Counted from the first letter of the stretch, positions 27,901-35,734 are shown. The stretch: 57,926 nt of DNA from a bacterium (GCA_024742475.1 JANSYI010000045.1:1-57926), one strand, 5' to 3'. Program-made: numbers and translations. The notes: generated from the sequence alone by a model not told the origin.

Positions 27901-29141
27901 AAGAACTCCGCGAAGGAGAGGTCGAAACCCTCGTCCGCGCCCACCGGGGCGGTGAGGTCTATGGGTCGATCCTCCGAGGAGCCCTGCATGCTCGAGGGCT
28001 CTTCGACGGCGCTCTATCCGCCCTCACGCCCCTGGGCCACCGCGTCGCCACCGCATTGCTTCAGCTGCGTCCCGGGCTCTCCGAAGACGGACCCGCCAAC
28101 GCGCGCCCCCCGGAGCCGCCCAATGCGATCCACGCCCTGACGGGCGGGCCAGGCTCCAACATCGAGCGCAAGCACGTCGCCGCGGCGCTTCGAAAGCTGT
28201 TCAAGCATCGCCACCCCGAGGTCCCGATCACGATCCGGACACCGAGTTACTCGATGGCCCGCACGATCGACCTGAGCACCAAGGACGGCCGCCGGTGGAC
28301 CGAGACCGAACGCTCGGCCCTTCGCGCGGTGTTCGGCCCAGACTTGGCGATCTCCGGCAACGACGCGACCGTCTCGCCATGGGACCGGGTGCACGAGGGG
28401 GGCACCGTCATCACCGAGCCCTACGTCCAGGACTTCAAGGACTTCCTCGCCGGCAAGAAGCCCGCCACCGGGCGCCGTACGAAGAAGACCTCTCGCAAGA
28501 CGCCTGCCGCCAAGACGTCCTCGACCACGCAACCCACCAAGGCCGAAGCGGCGACGGCCTCACCCACCACCGACATGAAGCAGATCAGCATCTGGGAGGT
28601 CCCCGTGCCCAAGACAACGAAGAACCCTGGCCAGCGCAAGACCAAGGCCGCACCGAAGCCCAAGGCGAAGGCGAGGCCGAAGGCGAAGGCGAAACCCAAG
28701 AAGAGCGCCTCGAGCTCGGCCAAGAGGCGACCGCGGCGGGCCGCGCCAGAGCCCAACCCCAGCCGCAGCTACCACCTCGTTGCCGCCGACCAGGCCATCG
28801 AGAAGGCCGAGCGCATGCTTGCCCTGGCCGAGAAGGCGCCCAAGGACAGCATCTCCCAGCGCTCCGCAGCCATGCAGGCGCACGCCGAGGCCACCCTCGC
28901 CCACCAGCACGCCGGCTTCGTCCTCGACCACGGACCCGCACAGCCGGCGGTTCGCGACAAGATGAGCGGGGTCAAGCGCAAGGCCTTCAGCGTCGCCCGA
29001 AAGGCGCAGGTCATCGTCGGGGCTGAAAAACCGACTCGACGCCGCGCCGCCGCAACCACGAACCCCGGTAAGCCTCCACGTGCCCGCGCGCGCGCCAACG
29101 CCGACGCAGAGCGGGCTCGTCGGGCCCTGCGCCGACTCTAA
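24933..29141 (+). CDS. operon gene 18: 1402-residue polyvalent protein with DUF3560
   Basis: ATG directly after the previous stop. Residues about 531-655 match DUF3560 (ADRLELRAANKQSESDAAYA, RIPFGQPVLVDHYSAKRHRR, DKIDRGMRKSVRAH). Residues about 1080-1150 resemble a polyvalent-protein associated domain of the LPD29 kind (ALRKLFKHRHPEVPITIR, ALRAVFGPDL). Two similar beta modules sit at about 705-745 and 805-850 (FQPGDVLAYRNGGFDIVV, FEPGDVVLEDTGRSAVVV). A Lys/Ala/Pro-rich tract follows (about 1170-1275), then a C-terminal helical domain. Polyvalent proteins are large multi-domain effectors that enter a new host with phage or conjugative DNA and protect it. Finding one at the end of a structural operon supports a transferred element. 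Confidence 0.85.
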   Translation: MGRPHDNPTGRPLSGPERDGLVTYRPNRDGQRSTYRVTEADAELIATECSAPQRHRIAAERGLQGPVPRARAVIIDGATGSPRRSGDLGATSTGRYVATIDGHDVEVDPEDIILPTRTQPPVRGGLRFDYGAPAGYIARARRLAAEASSAPKAPKPKPTACPPRAPGLRATFKSSAEAAKAFYDGNALFFDHVRDPYDGLRDVFDGIEVRAGKRHKKLGQTKKGQTILEAPPAEAIRKTLQVIFGRTRSRRWEEVDWPLIERLGEALQPYFEPYDPREPNRPGLYWRPFLGELDADALAELDPDTLARVADCESRRELAAGLERLRSTYEASRTCLSPRLRRMVERRLQEWETWHDDPSVIPVSACAPDPHTGGMTCDYPALYAELRQLQAACETGYNPLWTTHHQGEPGFPDFESIPRPNPEEPPPEAAAAAADDSHSDAPLRVVYSYDAGILVCGDTYPHRQAIKSLRTKRFKFSRRLPDDCAWYVPRTRERHVPRHVVEQIADELRQSSGVRVDVDYTAVDPNNLTSMADREDASAERAQARADRLELRAANKQSESDAAYASAKDISDRIPFGQPVLVDHYSAKRHRRDLDKIDRGMRKSVRAHHESKRLERRAEASRRESKRRKDPNFARRRIDELKTELRGLDVTLTGEAPDDWRGLAPDGPARGEYKTQLQVRRAEILDQLGYWQQLVEESGVKVWGPEDFQPGDVLAYRNGGFDIVVRVNKKTLSIDSPPHMWDLKKPYTDITHAPIRGTKAWRKAIEFYLSWLENREPQPRAFPKRIVQARKWLTAAGGSNHTSVPTRSVADFEPGDVVLEDTGRSAVVVDIKSRALVVEAKNRDTGQLQRFRLRPDLVRDVLQRGSDAWRDALQDYLRQIPDTDAHAQRRQSARDWLGLPAPQPQSSYEARIEEVADALGPDEAAALVDAHVHGTVPSAQLAEALIARHLLHPQLRRPTDLGHLIGARLRLRPAFAEKPVSDERVVQIAEELREGEVETLVRAHRGGEVYGSILRGALHARGLFDGALSALTPLGHRVATALLQLRPGLSEDGPANARPPEPPNAIHALTGGPGSNIERKHVAAALRKLFKHRHPEVPITIRTPSYSMARTIDLSTKDGRRWTETERSALRAVFGPDLAISGNDATVSPWDRVHEGGTVITEPYVQDFKDFLAGKKPATGRRTKKTSRKTPAAKTSSTTQPTKAEAATASPTTDMKQISIWEVPVPKTTKNPGQRKTKAAPKPKAKARPKAKAKPKKSASSSAKRRPRRAAPEPNPSRSYHLVAADQAIEKAERMLALAEKAPKDSISQRSAAMQAHAEATLAHQHAGFVLDHGPAQPAVRDKMSGVKRKAFSVARKAQVIVGAEKPTRRRAAATTNPGKPPRARARANADAERARRALRRL

Positions 29142-29151
29142 GGAGGACCCG

Positions 29152-29832
29152 ATGGGCTACCGCGTCACCGTCGTCAACCCCACTGGCTTTCCGCTCTCGG
29201 CCGAGTCCGACGGCGAAGGCCGGGTCAAGTACCGCCCCAAGATCGGGGGCAAGCGCGTCACCGTCCGTGTGCCTGATGAGGATGCAGACGCCCTCCGCGA
29301 GCAGCACGACCGTCTCGTCGCAGCTCGGCACCAACGCGCGCTGAGCATCCGCGAGGCGACCGCGCAGAAGCGCAAGGCTGCCGCCGAACGAGCAAAGTCC
29401 AAGAAGAAGCCGGCCTCCAAGAAGTCGACCTCCGCCAAGAAGTCGACCTCGGCCAGGAAGGCCCCCCGAACGACCTCGGCCCCCCTCGAGTACGCCATCG
29501 CCATCAAGGGGCCGAAGACGACCTGGCCCACGGTCACCGGAACTCCGGTCGGCGAACACCTCGCCATCCACAAGCGCGAGGATGGCCAGTTCAGCATCAC
29601 CCATCTCCCCACCGGGTTCTCGGTCGCAACGAGCAAGACCAAGAAGCGCCTCACCGAAGTCGGCGAGACCCTCACGGGCGTGTTGGGCAAGCACCTCGCC
29701 ACGCGCTCGGGCAAGACGCTCGCCACGAAGATGCGCGCGGTCAAGAACCTCTCGTGGTGGATCCGCGACCTGAGTTCCGGTCAGACCAAGGACGCCTTCG
29801 CCGACTACAGCAACAGCATTCGCATCACCTAA
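29152..29832 (+). CDS. operon gene 19: basic protein with Lys/Ser linker
   Basis: 226 residues; strong AAGGAGG site. The N-terminal domain (GYRVTVVNPTGFPLSAESDG) is followed by a charged helix, a histone-H1-like KKPASKKSTSAKKSTSARK tract (about 85-105), and a C-terminal domain (about 115-226, ending WWIRDLSSGQTKDAFADY). Possible nucleic-acid-binding or DNA-condensing protein. No family recognised. Confidence 0.7.
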   Translation: MGYRVTVVNPTGFPLSAESDGEGRVKYRPKIGGKRVTVRVPDEDADALREQHDRLVAARHQRALSIREATAQKRKAAAERAKSKKKPASKKSTSAKKSTSARKAPRTTSAPLEYAIAIKGPKTTWPTVTGTPVGEHLAIHKREDGQFSITHLPTGFSVATSKTKKRLTEVGETLTGVLGKHLATRSGKTLATKMRAVKNLSWWIRDLSSGQTKDAFADYSNSIRIT

Positions 29833-29845
29833 AGGGCAGGGGGGC

Positions 29846-31486
29846 ATGCTCTTCCGCACCGATGACTTCGAGAACCTCGGCTTCGACACCGACTTCAAGT
29901 CCGCGCTGCCGAGCGCCGACCTCTTGGCGGACTCGACGCTCGACGGAGGGCTGTCGACATCGTTCTCCGGCATGGTCGGCGCCTCGCTCCAGCGGCACCT
30001 CGTCGAACTCTCAGCCGTCGATGCCCTCCGCGCCCAGCAACACGTCGTCCGCGGGCTTGCGCTGAGCACGGGCATCCTCAGTCATGCCCAGCCCGTCGTC
30101 AGCCAGGCCCTCAATGGCTTCGACGTCCGCGGCACCACCTCGCAGGTCGAGCTCGCCGAGCAGCTCGTCACCACCGCGATCGGCACAGCCGCGGGCGTGC
30201 TCTCGGCGATCCCCACCCCCTACACCCAGATTGCCTCTGCCGTACTTGGCCTGGGCCTGCTCCTCTACGACATCTTCCGCCCGAAGGCAGGGGAGGGGCC
30301 GTCCCACCGCGTCCTCCCCCTGCAGTCGTACGACGACGACACCGACGCAGGGCATATCCACGTCCACATCAACCGCGCGCTCAAGGACCGCGACCTCACC
30401 AGCTTGTTCCTGCCTCGCTTCTCGGGCTCGATGACGATGCAAGAGCGCCGCGACGAGGCGACCGGGCACTACGGGATGGCTTTCGGTCTCGGAGACGGCC
30501 ACGTCGGCAACGGCACGTTTCGTCCCACGGGGCACCTTGGGTTTCTTCCGGGCGGGCGCCGGATCACCTCGCTGATCCAGACGCTCGTCTTGCGCCCCCG
30601 ACGAAGCGACACGCCGCACTACGACCCGCGCTGCGGTGGCTGCACGTGGTCAGGCGGTGCAAGCGTGGTCGGCCGCGACGTCGGCTCGTTCTACCCCTCC
30701 ACCAACAACGCCGCGCTGACCGTCTGGAACCACATCATGCAGGTCGGCCCCGCCATGTACGAGGTCGATGCGGTCAAGCTTCAGCGCGCCTGGCAAGACC
30801 ACGCCGACGCCTGGGGCGACGGCCTCGCGTGGCTGTGGAATCGAGGCGCCGCCAAGTCCTACTGGGGCACGGGCGTGTGGCGCTGCGCGCTGCAGGAAGC
30901 CTCTCGGCTTCAGACGATCGGCATCAACTACGAGATCGGGGCCGTGTCGTGGGCACCGTTCGACCTGTGCGACGACCTGTATCCCCTCGCGGGGTTCCTC
31001 GACAACAGCCTCTACGCCGGCCTCGCCGACCGAGCGTCGATGTCGCTGTGGCTCGCGCAGCACTACTACCTGCGCCACACGACCGTCGCCGCCTACCTGC
31101 ACCCCGATGCTGGAGCCGCCCGCTACGACCCGACGATGCGCGCGGCCATCGAGGACGCGCGCCGGCGCATCCTTCAAGGGCCCGAACGCTACGAGGTCCG
31201 CAAGCGCGACGTCGTCGACAAGGAGTACAAGGCCCAGCTGCGTGACGCTGGGGCGTTCACGCCGAGCTTCGAGCGGACCTTCGCCCTCGACCAGACCCGG
31301 CGGAAGCGCAAGACCCCGGCCGGCCTGTGGCTCAGCGACGAGGCTCCAGACCCGCCGATTCCGCCACACCCGGGCGGCGGCTCGCCCCTGCCCAAGCCGC
31401 CCGTGAACCCACCTCGCAAGAAGCCTCGGAGCTCTGGTCTCGCGCTGGCAGCAGGACTCGGAGCCGCGGCCCTGTTTCTCGCATGA
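29846..31486 (+). CDS. operon gene 20: 546-residue tail-anchored protein
   Basis: ATG at 29846. Two hydrophobic zones: an internal one (LVTTAIGTAAGVLSAIPTPY, then ASAVLGLGLLLYDIF, about 110-150) and a C-terminal anchor (SGLALAAGLGAAALFLA) preceded by RKKPRS. The basic residues before the last span predict a cytoplasmic body. The middle contains CGGCTW and many Trp/Tyr. The internal hydrophobic zone suggests a pore or membrane-active role. No family recognised. Last gene of the operon; no clear terminator follows. Confidence 0.75.
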   Translation: MLFRTDDFENLGFDTDFKSALPSADLLADSTLDGGLSTSFSGMVGASLQRHLVELSAVDALRAQQHVVRGLALSTGILSHAQPVVSQALNGFDVRGTTSQVELAEQLVTTAIGTAAGVLSAIPTPYTQIASAVLGLGLLLYDIFRPKAGEGPSHRVLPLQSYDDDTDAGHIHVHINRALKDRDLTSLFLPRFSGSMTMQERRDEATGHYGMAFGLGDGHVGNGTFRPTGHLGFLPGGRRITSLIQTLVLRPRRSDTPHYDPRCGGCTWSGGASVVGRDVGSFYPSTNNAALTVWNHIMQVGPAMYEVDAVKLQRAWQDHADAWGDGLAWLWNRGAAKSYWGTGVWRCALQEASRLQTIGINYEIGAVSWAPFDLCDDLYPLAGFLDNSLYAGLADRASMSLWLAQHYYLRHTTVAAYLHPDAGAARYDPTMRAAIEDARRRILQGPERYEVRKRDVVDKEYKAQLRDAGAFTPSFERTFALDQTRRKRKTPAGLWLSDEAPDPPIPPHPGGGSPLPKPPVNPPRKKPRSSGLALAAGLGAAALFLA

Positions 31487-31918
31487 CGCGGCCCTGCATG
31501 GCGCCGCACTTTCCCTGCAACACGTGCTCCCGGCGGTCGACCTTCGTGGCATGAAGCACCCTCAGAAACGTCGCCGTCACCCATGCCGATCCGATCTCCG
31601 CGGCATCGTCAGGATGCACGCGTTCGACGCCAGCCTGACCTACGCACGCGGGAACAGTGCCCATGGCGAACTCGTCATCGAAGCGGACGCTGTTCGGTGG
31701 CGCTCTGGCTCCTGCCGGCTCTCCAAGTAGCGCACCTGGCACAGGGGGAGATCTCCCCTCAGACGAGCACCGAACAAAGAACGCTGTTTCGTATCCAAGC
31801 CAACACAATTTTCCCGCGAAGGACCGCTGAACACCCCTTTACCACCCTACACGGCTGCTTAGGTTCTCGCTGAGAGCGGAGGCATGTGGCATCCGCCGAC
31901 TCACAAGGACGTGCGGTG
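31487..31918. other. 432-bp gap after the operon
   Basis: Contains a perfect palindrome (31745-31758) and one doubtful small frame (31614-31730, 38 residues, FDASLTYARGNSAHGELVIE) that reads like a protein fragment. AT content rises after 31760. No terminator or RNA gene seen. Confidence 0.4.
31745..31758. promoter_or_regulatory. 14-bp palindrome GGGGAGATCTCCCC
   Basis: Perfect palindrome sharing its 10-bp core (GGAGATCTCC) with the palindrome before the Rep candidate (9449-9466). It lies about 160 bp upstream of the winged-helix-like gene at 31919. Likely an operator of the same regulator. Confidence 0.5.
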
Positions 31919-32278
31919 ATGCCCATCCAGATCGAGAAGATAGAGAGAGAAGAACGACGAGCGAGACGCCGTAAGCGCCCCCTCGGGGACAAGATCTACG
32001 AGTTCCTTCGTCGTGATCCCAAGAACGCGTTTGAGCTCGAGGAGATCATGGCGGGCCTCGGCGACCGCTCCGACTTGCTCTCCCTGTCCCAAACGCCAGG
32101 GCAGTTCTTTGTAAGCGCGGCGCTCGAACTCGCCGTCGCACTCACCGACAAACACGCAGAGACGAGACGAGGCTACGAGGAGGCCCTGAAAACCGAGGTC
32201 GGCAAGGGCCGCGTGCGCCGCATCGAGCACGACGGCGCGACCTACTACGCGGCCGCCAGCGTCGCCTCGTTGCCATAG
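31919..32278 (+). CDS. small winged-helix-like regulator
   Basis: 119 residues, ATG at 31919 with AAGGAC upstream. A basic start (EREERRARRRKRPLG) precedes a winged-helix-like layout: DKIYEFLRRDPKNAFELEEI and a wing-like VRRIEHDGATYYAA near the end. It ends 10 bp before an Mrr-like nuclease gene, so it may control that gene. Family not certain. Confidence 0.6.
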   Translation: MPIQIEKIEREERRARRRKRPLGDKIYEFLRRDPKNAFELEEIMAGLGDRSDLLSLSQTPGQFFVSAALELAVALTDKHAETRRGYEEALKTEVGKGRVRRIEHDGATYYAAASVASLP

Positions 32279-32288
32279 TAGCCCCAGC

Positions 32289-33140
32289 GTGTCGACCTTG
32301 CACAGCATGCCTCGATGGCGCTCGTTCGAGGAGCTCGTTGCCCAGATCCACCGAGCGCTGGACAGCGCCCAGCGCTACAGCATCGAGACCGACCAGGTTC
32401 TTCACGACGACCACGGAGGCCAATACCAGGTCGACGTAGTTCTCCGACCGCGCGATGGTTTCCAAAGTCCAATCCTCATCAGCTGCAAGGCGTGGAAGGA
32501 CAAAGTTGGGGTCGAACACATACGGGAGTGGTCCTCGGTCGTGGCCAACCTCGGCGCATCCGCGGGAATCATCGTCGCCGAGTGCGGCTTCACCAGAGAA
32601 GCTCTCCGCGAAGCAAAACCCTCCGCCCGCCGCCTCTCCCTGTGGACGCCAAGGCCGCTTACACTGGACGACTACGGCCCTGACGAAGCGTCTCCAACCG
32701 GCTACATCGCATCAGTCGGACTCAACATGACTTTCATGGAACAGGTCCTGAAGACCGAGACGCTGCGAGTCAACTTGAAACGCTCACCTTCCGACAACAA
32801 GAAGGTCGTCAACTGCACCTTCTCTAAGGCGACCCGGGAGAAGTGGTTCCTCCTCAACGCCTCCAACGAAGTCGTCGGAAACGCCTGGGACAACTTCGAA
32901 GCCTGCATCTCCCAGACACTCAAGACAGGAACCGCCTCGTTCAAGCCTGACGCGGACGCCTTCGTCGTCATAGACGGGGTCCGAGCTCAGTTTCTCGAGG
33001 CTTCGATCGAGGTCGAGATGGTTGCCCATAAGCGCAACTCGACCGTCAACCTCCTCGACCATGCGATCGCCTACGAGAACGCGGTGACGGGAGAAGTCAG
33101 GACGGTCCCTCTCCCCCCCTCCGCCCTCCTACCTCGCTGA
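32289..33140 (+). CDS. Mrr-like restriction endonuclease
   Basis: 283 residues from a GTG start. Residues about 10-115 have a PD-(D/E)xK nuclease core of the Mrr type: FEELVAQIHRAL, YQVDVVL (D49), SCKAWKDKVGVEHIREW (K67), then ANLGASAGIIVAECGFT. The C-terminal 150 residues are unrecognised and may read the target. Mrr-type enzymes cut foreign or modified DNA. No methylase accompanies it, which fits a modification-dependent or stand-alone defence nuclease. Confidence 0.75.
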   Translation: MSTLHSMPRWRSFEELVAQIHRALDSAQRYSIETDQVLHDDHGGQYQVDVVLRPRDGFQSPILISCKAWKDKVGVEHIREWSSVVANLGASAGIIVAECGFTREALREAKPSARRLSLWTPRPLTLDDYGPDEASPTGYIASVGLNMTFMEQVLKTETLRVNLKRSPSDNKKVVNCTFSKATREKWFLLNASNEVVGNAWDNFEACISQTLKTGTASFKPDADAFVVIDGVRAQFLEASIEVEMVAHKRNSTVNLLDHAIAYENAVTGEVRTVPLPPSALLPR

Positions 33141-33155
33141 TCACCACGACGACGC

Positions 33156-33776
33156 ATGCTCTCCGACGCCATCCCAGAAGAGGCGATCCGCGCCATTTTT
33201 CCCGATGCAAGAAGGGTCACCTTGGCCGACACCGTTTCCGACTGGCAAGCTGCCCGCAAGCAGGATGTCTCAGGAACGCTCATGTACATATGGGACAGAA
33301 TGGTCCACCGGAAGGAGACCGACACGCCTGACAAGATCGCGCCGATCGTCAACAACGAATACGCCGGCATCTTTGACTTCGTGGAGCAGGAGCTTGGAGC
33401 ACCACCCGTACGCGAGGCATTTGCTGTCGAGTTCTTCAACAGCATCGATCCACACGTCCCCTTCGTAACCATCTCGCTCGCTCGGATCCACCCGCAAGAG
33501 CTACATATCTCCGATATCGAGCTCGCGGACAACCGGCACCCCGTCCTGAACTCCGTCACCAGAACTCACCGGGGACTGCATCTCTTCGGTGAGTTCCTTG
33601 AACGACTGAAGCGTGTGGCGCGCGAGAGTGGCGACACGAAGCTGTCCCTCGTCGCCGCCTCCCCCCAGGCTCACGACACCTTCTCTCGCCACGGCTTCCG
33701 CGTCGGCCCCACAAAGCTCGACCGGTTCGGGTTCCAAGCACAGGGATGGGGACACGGGATGACGTGCCCCCTCTAG
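33156..33776 (+). CDS. GNAT-like protein
   Basis: 206 residues, 15 bp after the nuclease gene and probably cotranscribed. The C-terminal half has a GNAT-type order: strand (PFVTISLARIHP), helix (LFGEFLERLKRVARESG), strand (KLSLVAASPQAHDTF), HGFRVGPT. The N-terminal half is unrecognised and the usual Q/RxxGxG/A acetyl-CoA loop is not clear, so activity is uncertain. Confidence 0.5.
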   Translation: MLSDAIPEEAIRAIFPDARRVTLADTVSDWQAARKQDVSGTLMYIWDRMVHRKETDTPDKIAPIVNNEYAGIFDFVEQELGAPPVREAFAVEFFNSIDPHVPFVTISLARIHPQELHISDIELADNRHPVLNSVTRTHRGLHLFGEFLERLKRVARESGDTKLSLVAASPQAHDTFSRHGFRVGPTKLDRFGFQAQGWGHGMTCPL

Positions 33777-33842
33777 AGCCTTAGCCAGGTCTACGCGCCA
33801 CCACCTGGATAAACTCGCGATTCAACCTTGTACACTAGGGAC

Positions 33843-33944
33843 ATGTTCACTCTGAGCATGTTCATGGCGGTGCTGAAGACCGTCGCGCTAGTAACCACCG
33901 CTATCTGCGCGGTGAGACGCGAATTCTTCGGTTCCGTCGGGTAG
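33843..33944 (+). CDS. 33-residue hydrophobic peptide (type I toxin candidate)
   Basis: ATG at 33843, TAG at 33942. One span (MFMAVLKTVALVTTAICAV) followed by RREFFGSVG. A TACACT -10-like element at 33831-33836 would place the transcript start at or just before the ATG, so the mRNA could be almost leaderless. A strong terminator follows at once (33969-33998). The compact promoter, tiny membrane peptide and terminator resemble type I toxin genes. A non-coding RNA is the alternative. Confidence 0.4.
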   Translation: MFTLSMFMAVLKTVALVTTAICAVRREFFGSVG

Positions 33945-33968
33945 ACCCTGGTTCCGCCAGGAGGGAGA

Positions 33969-33998
33969 GGGGCGGAGGCAACTCCGCCCCTTCTTCAT
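33969..33998 (+). terminator. Rho-independent terminator
   Basis: Perfect 9-bp stem (GGGGCGGAG / CTCCGCCCC) with a GCAA loop, followed by TTCTTCATT. It ends the short transcript containing the 33-residue peptide. Confidence 0.8.
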
Positions 33999-34070
33999 TC
34001 AATCAGTGGTCATTTCCCCGGACCTCCGTGAGCGCCGACAGATTCAGCCATCTCGGCTACCCTCCTCCCC

Positions 34071-34410
34071 ATGGCAGCCAAATTCGAACTCTACAACGAC
34101 ACTGCTGGCGAGTACCGCTTCCGCCTCAAGGCCGCCAACGGCGAGAACGTGCTCAAGAGCGAGGGGTACAAGGCCAAGGCCGGCGCCGAGAACGGCATCG
34201 TCTCGGTCAAGGCGAACGCCCCCAACGCCGACCGCTTCGAGAAGAAGACCTCGAGCAACGGCAACCCGTACTTCGTGCTCAAGGCCCAATCACGAGGTCA
34301 TCGGCACCAGTGAGATGTACAGCTCGACCTCGGCCCGCGACGCCGGCATCGAAGCGGTCCAGCGCGCGGCGGCTGCGGCAACTACCGTCGACCTGACCCG
34401 GCTGATCTAA
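34071..34410 (+). pseudogene. DUF1508 (YegP-like) protein with a one-base frameshift
   Basis: YegP-type protein of two repeated units. Unit 1: AAKFELYNDTAGEYRFRLKA, GYKAKAGAENGI, then DRFEKKTSSNGNPYFVLKA. After residue 72 the frame runs into junk and stops at 34313. Unit 2 is intact in the next frame (NHEVIGTSEMYSSTSARDAG, ending VDLTRLI at 34410). Removing one C of the CCC at 34285-34287 restores a single protein of about 112 residues. Function of the family is unknown; members are small stress-linked proteins. Confidence 0.85.
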
Positions 34411-34482
34411 GCCCGGGGATCGAGAACCAAGGGTAACCACCTGCGCGGACAGAGCGGCGACGACTGCAACCGACTGCGCCTC

Positions 34483-34620
34483 CTAGCGCCTGCGTCTCGG
34501 AGGGTTGTTGCCACGCCCTCCTCCTGATTTTCTTCCAGGCTGCTTGGACGGCGCGTTGCTCACGGGCGGCCGAGGACCACCACCTGACGGCTGGTTTCCA
34601 TTTCGATCTTGTTGGGTCAT
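34483..34620 (-). CDS. possible 45-residue basic Pro/Gly peptide
   Basis: ATG at 34620 with AAGGTGAG about 11 bases upstream. Composition is Gln/Asn/Pro/Gly then Arg-rich (TQQDRNGNQPSGGGPRPP start, NNPPRRRR end). It looks disordered and nucleic-acid-binding. It lies just downstream of the 34647 gene on the same strand. Confidence 0.4.
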   Translation of the reverse strand: MTQQDRNGNQPSGGGPRPPVSNAPSKQPGRKSGGGRGNNPPRRRR

Positions 34621-34646
34621 CGTCGTTCTCACCTTCGCGCCTTGGC

Positions 34647-35285
34647 TCAGCCAGCACGGCTGAACAGAGCCGTATAGGGCCGCTCCGTCATCGTTCCCGA
34701 AGGACTGGCGTAGCCAGCCAGCATCTTTCGCACCAGGGGTTCGTACCTGGAGTACACGTTCCGGATCGTCCGCGAGCTGAGGCATAGAACCGGCTCCAGC
34801 CTCCTCGCAGCCTCCGCCACGGACCCCACCTCAGGGTCGTCCATGCACTTGTCGACGCGCAAGACGAGACCGACGTTGTCGGCCCGTGGGCGCCCCCGAC
34901 TTCGCGGCGTGCCCATGATCCGGCTCCACGCACTCGCGTTCCCCCTCTTGCGCAAGTGCTCGAGGTACTCGTGGAGTTCGGGCATCCGAAGGACGGCTTC
35001 GCGGTTCGTCGACACGAGGTCGCCAAGCCTCCGGATCCCGTCATCCCCCTTCGCGATCGCATCACGCACACGTGCGCGAAGCTCGAAGGTCCCCTCCCAT
35101 GCGGCTCGGGAGCCCATGGATACACTCACGGGGTCACCATCGGAGCGTGACGGCTCGTAGGGGTGCGCAGGCCTGGGACGGGTGCAGCCCAAGACAAAGG
35201 GTCGGTTGGTCGTTGCGATCTTCATGAGTTCAGCGTGATCCAGCGCCCAACGCCCGGCCATCACTTCAAACCTTCCGGGAACCAA
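34647..35285 (-). CDS. unknown protein with C-terminal HTH-like segment
   Basis: Up to 212 residues (start uncertain; ATG at 35261 also possible). The C-terminal half has a helix-turn-helix look (GSVAEAARRLEPVLCLSSRT, IRNVYSRYEPLVRKML) after a basic RSRGRPRADNVG segment. A TCCGACATGTCGGA palindrome lies 24 bp upstream. Possibly a small DNA-binding regulator. No family recognised. Confidence 0.55.
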   Translation of the reverse strand: MVPGRFEVMAGRWALDHAELMKIATTNRPFVLGCTRPRPAHPYEPSRSDGDPVSVSMGSRAAWEGTFELRARVRDAIAKGDDGIRRLGDLVSTNREAVLRMPELHEYLEHLRKRGNASAWSRIMGTPRSRGRPRADNVGLVLRVDKCMDDPEVGSVAEAARRLEPVLCLSSRTIRNVYSRYEPLVRKMLAGYASPSGTMTERPYTALFSRAG

Positions 35286-35309
35286 AGACGCACGGGACGC
35301 CTCCGCTCA

Positions 35310-35331
35310 TCCGACATGTCGGAGCTTTTTT
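35310..35331. promoter_or_regulatory. palindrome TCCGACATGTCGGA with T-run
   Basis: 14-bp perfect palindrome 24 bp upstream of the minus-strand gene at 35285, a likely operator. Read on the plus strand it is followed by six T, so it could instead act as a terminator. Confidence 0.45.
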
Positions 35332-35377
35332 GCCAACTTGGAACCAAATCTCGAGCGAATCTCGTCTCCGCCCCCCC

Positions 35378-35632
35378 ATGAAGAACTACGACCCGTTCCC
35401 AACCCTCCACGAAGACGGCTCCGGCCAAACATTCACCGAGGTCGACCTCGGCGCCGAGCACCGCCTCCGCGTAACCCGACGCCACAACGGGCGCGTCTCC
35501 CTTCGGCGGTACAATCTCGAGGACGGCCGGATCCCCCAAGGCATCGAGCTCTACGACGACTACCTCGTGCAGCTCGTCGGCGCCCTGGGGCTCATCGCGA
35601 CCGTCACGGCCGGCGAGCCCCAGGACGAGTGA
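35378..35632 (+). CDS. small unknown protein
   Basis: 84 residues, ATG at 35378 after a C-run and without a clear ribosome binding site. A beta-type start (TEVDLGAEHRLRVTRRHNGR, VSLRRYNLEDGRIPQG) and a hydrophobic end (YDDYLVQLVGALGLIATV). No family recognised. Confidence 0.55.
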   Translation: MKNYDPFPTLHEDGSGQTFTEVDLGAEHRLRVTRRHNGRVSLRRYNLEDGRIPQGIELYDDYLVQLVGALGLIATVTAGEPQDE

Positions 35633-35734
35633 AGCGGACCGGCGGCTTAGCGGCCGCCGAGGCTGTCCCCGATCGCGGCCAGCACACTCCCGCTCACATC
35701 GCAGCCCCAGAAGAAGGCTGATAAACCCCTGCGC

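Noticed and set aside
29152..29832. P-loop ATPase for packaging (RSGKT in the 29152 product)
   Set aside because: The spacing does not give G-x4-GK[ST], and no Walker B follows.
13113..31486. Operon as a conjugation or type IV secretion system
   Set aside because: No VirB4, VirB11 or VirD4-type ATPase, no relaxase and no pilin; a transglycosylase alone is not enough.
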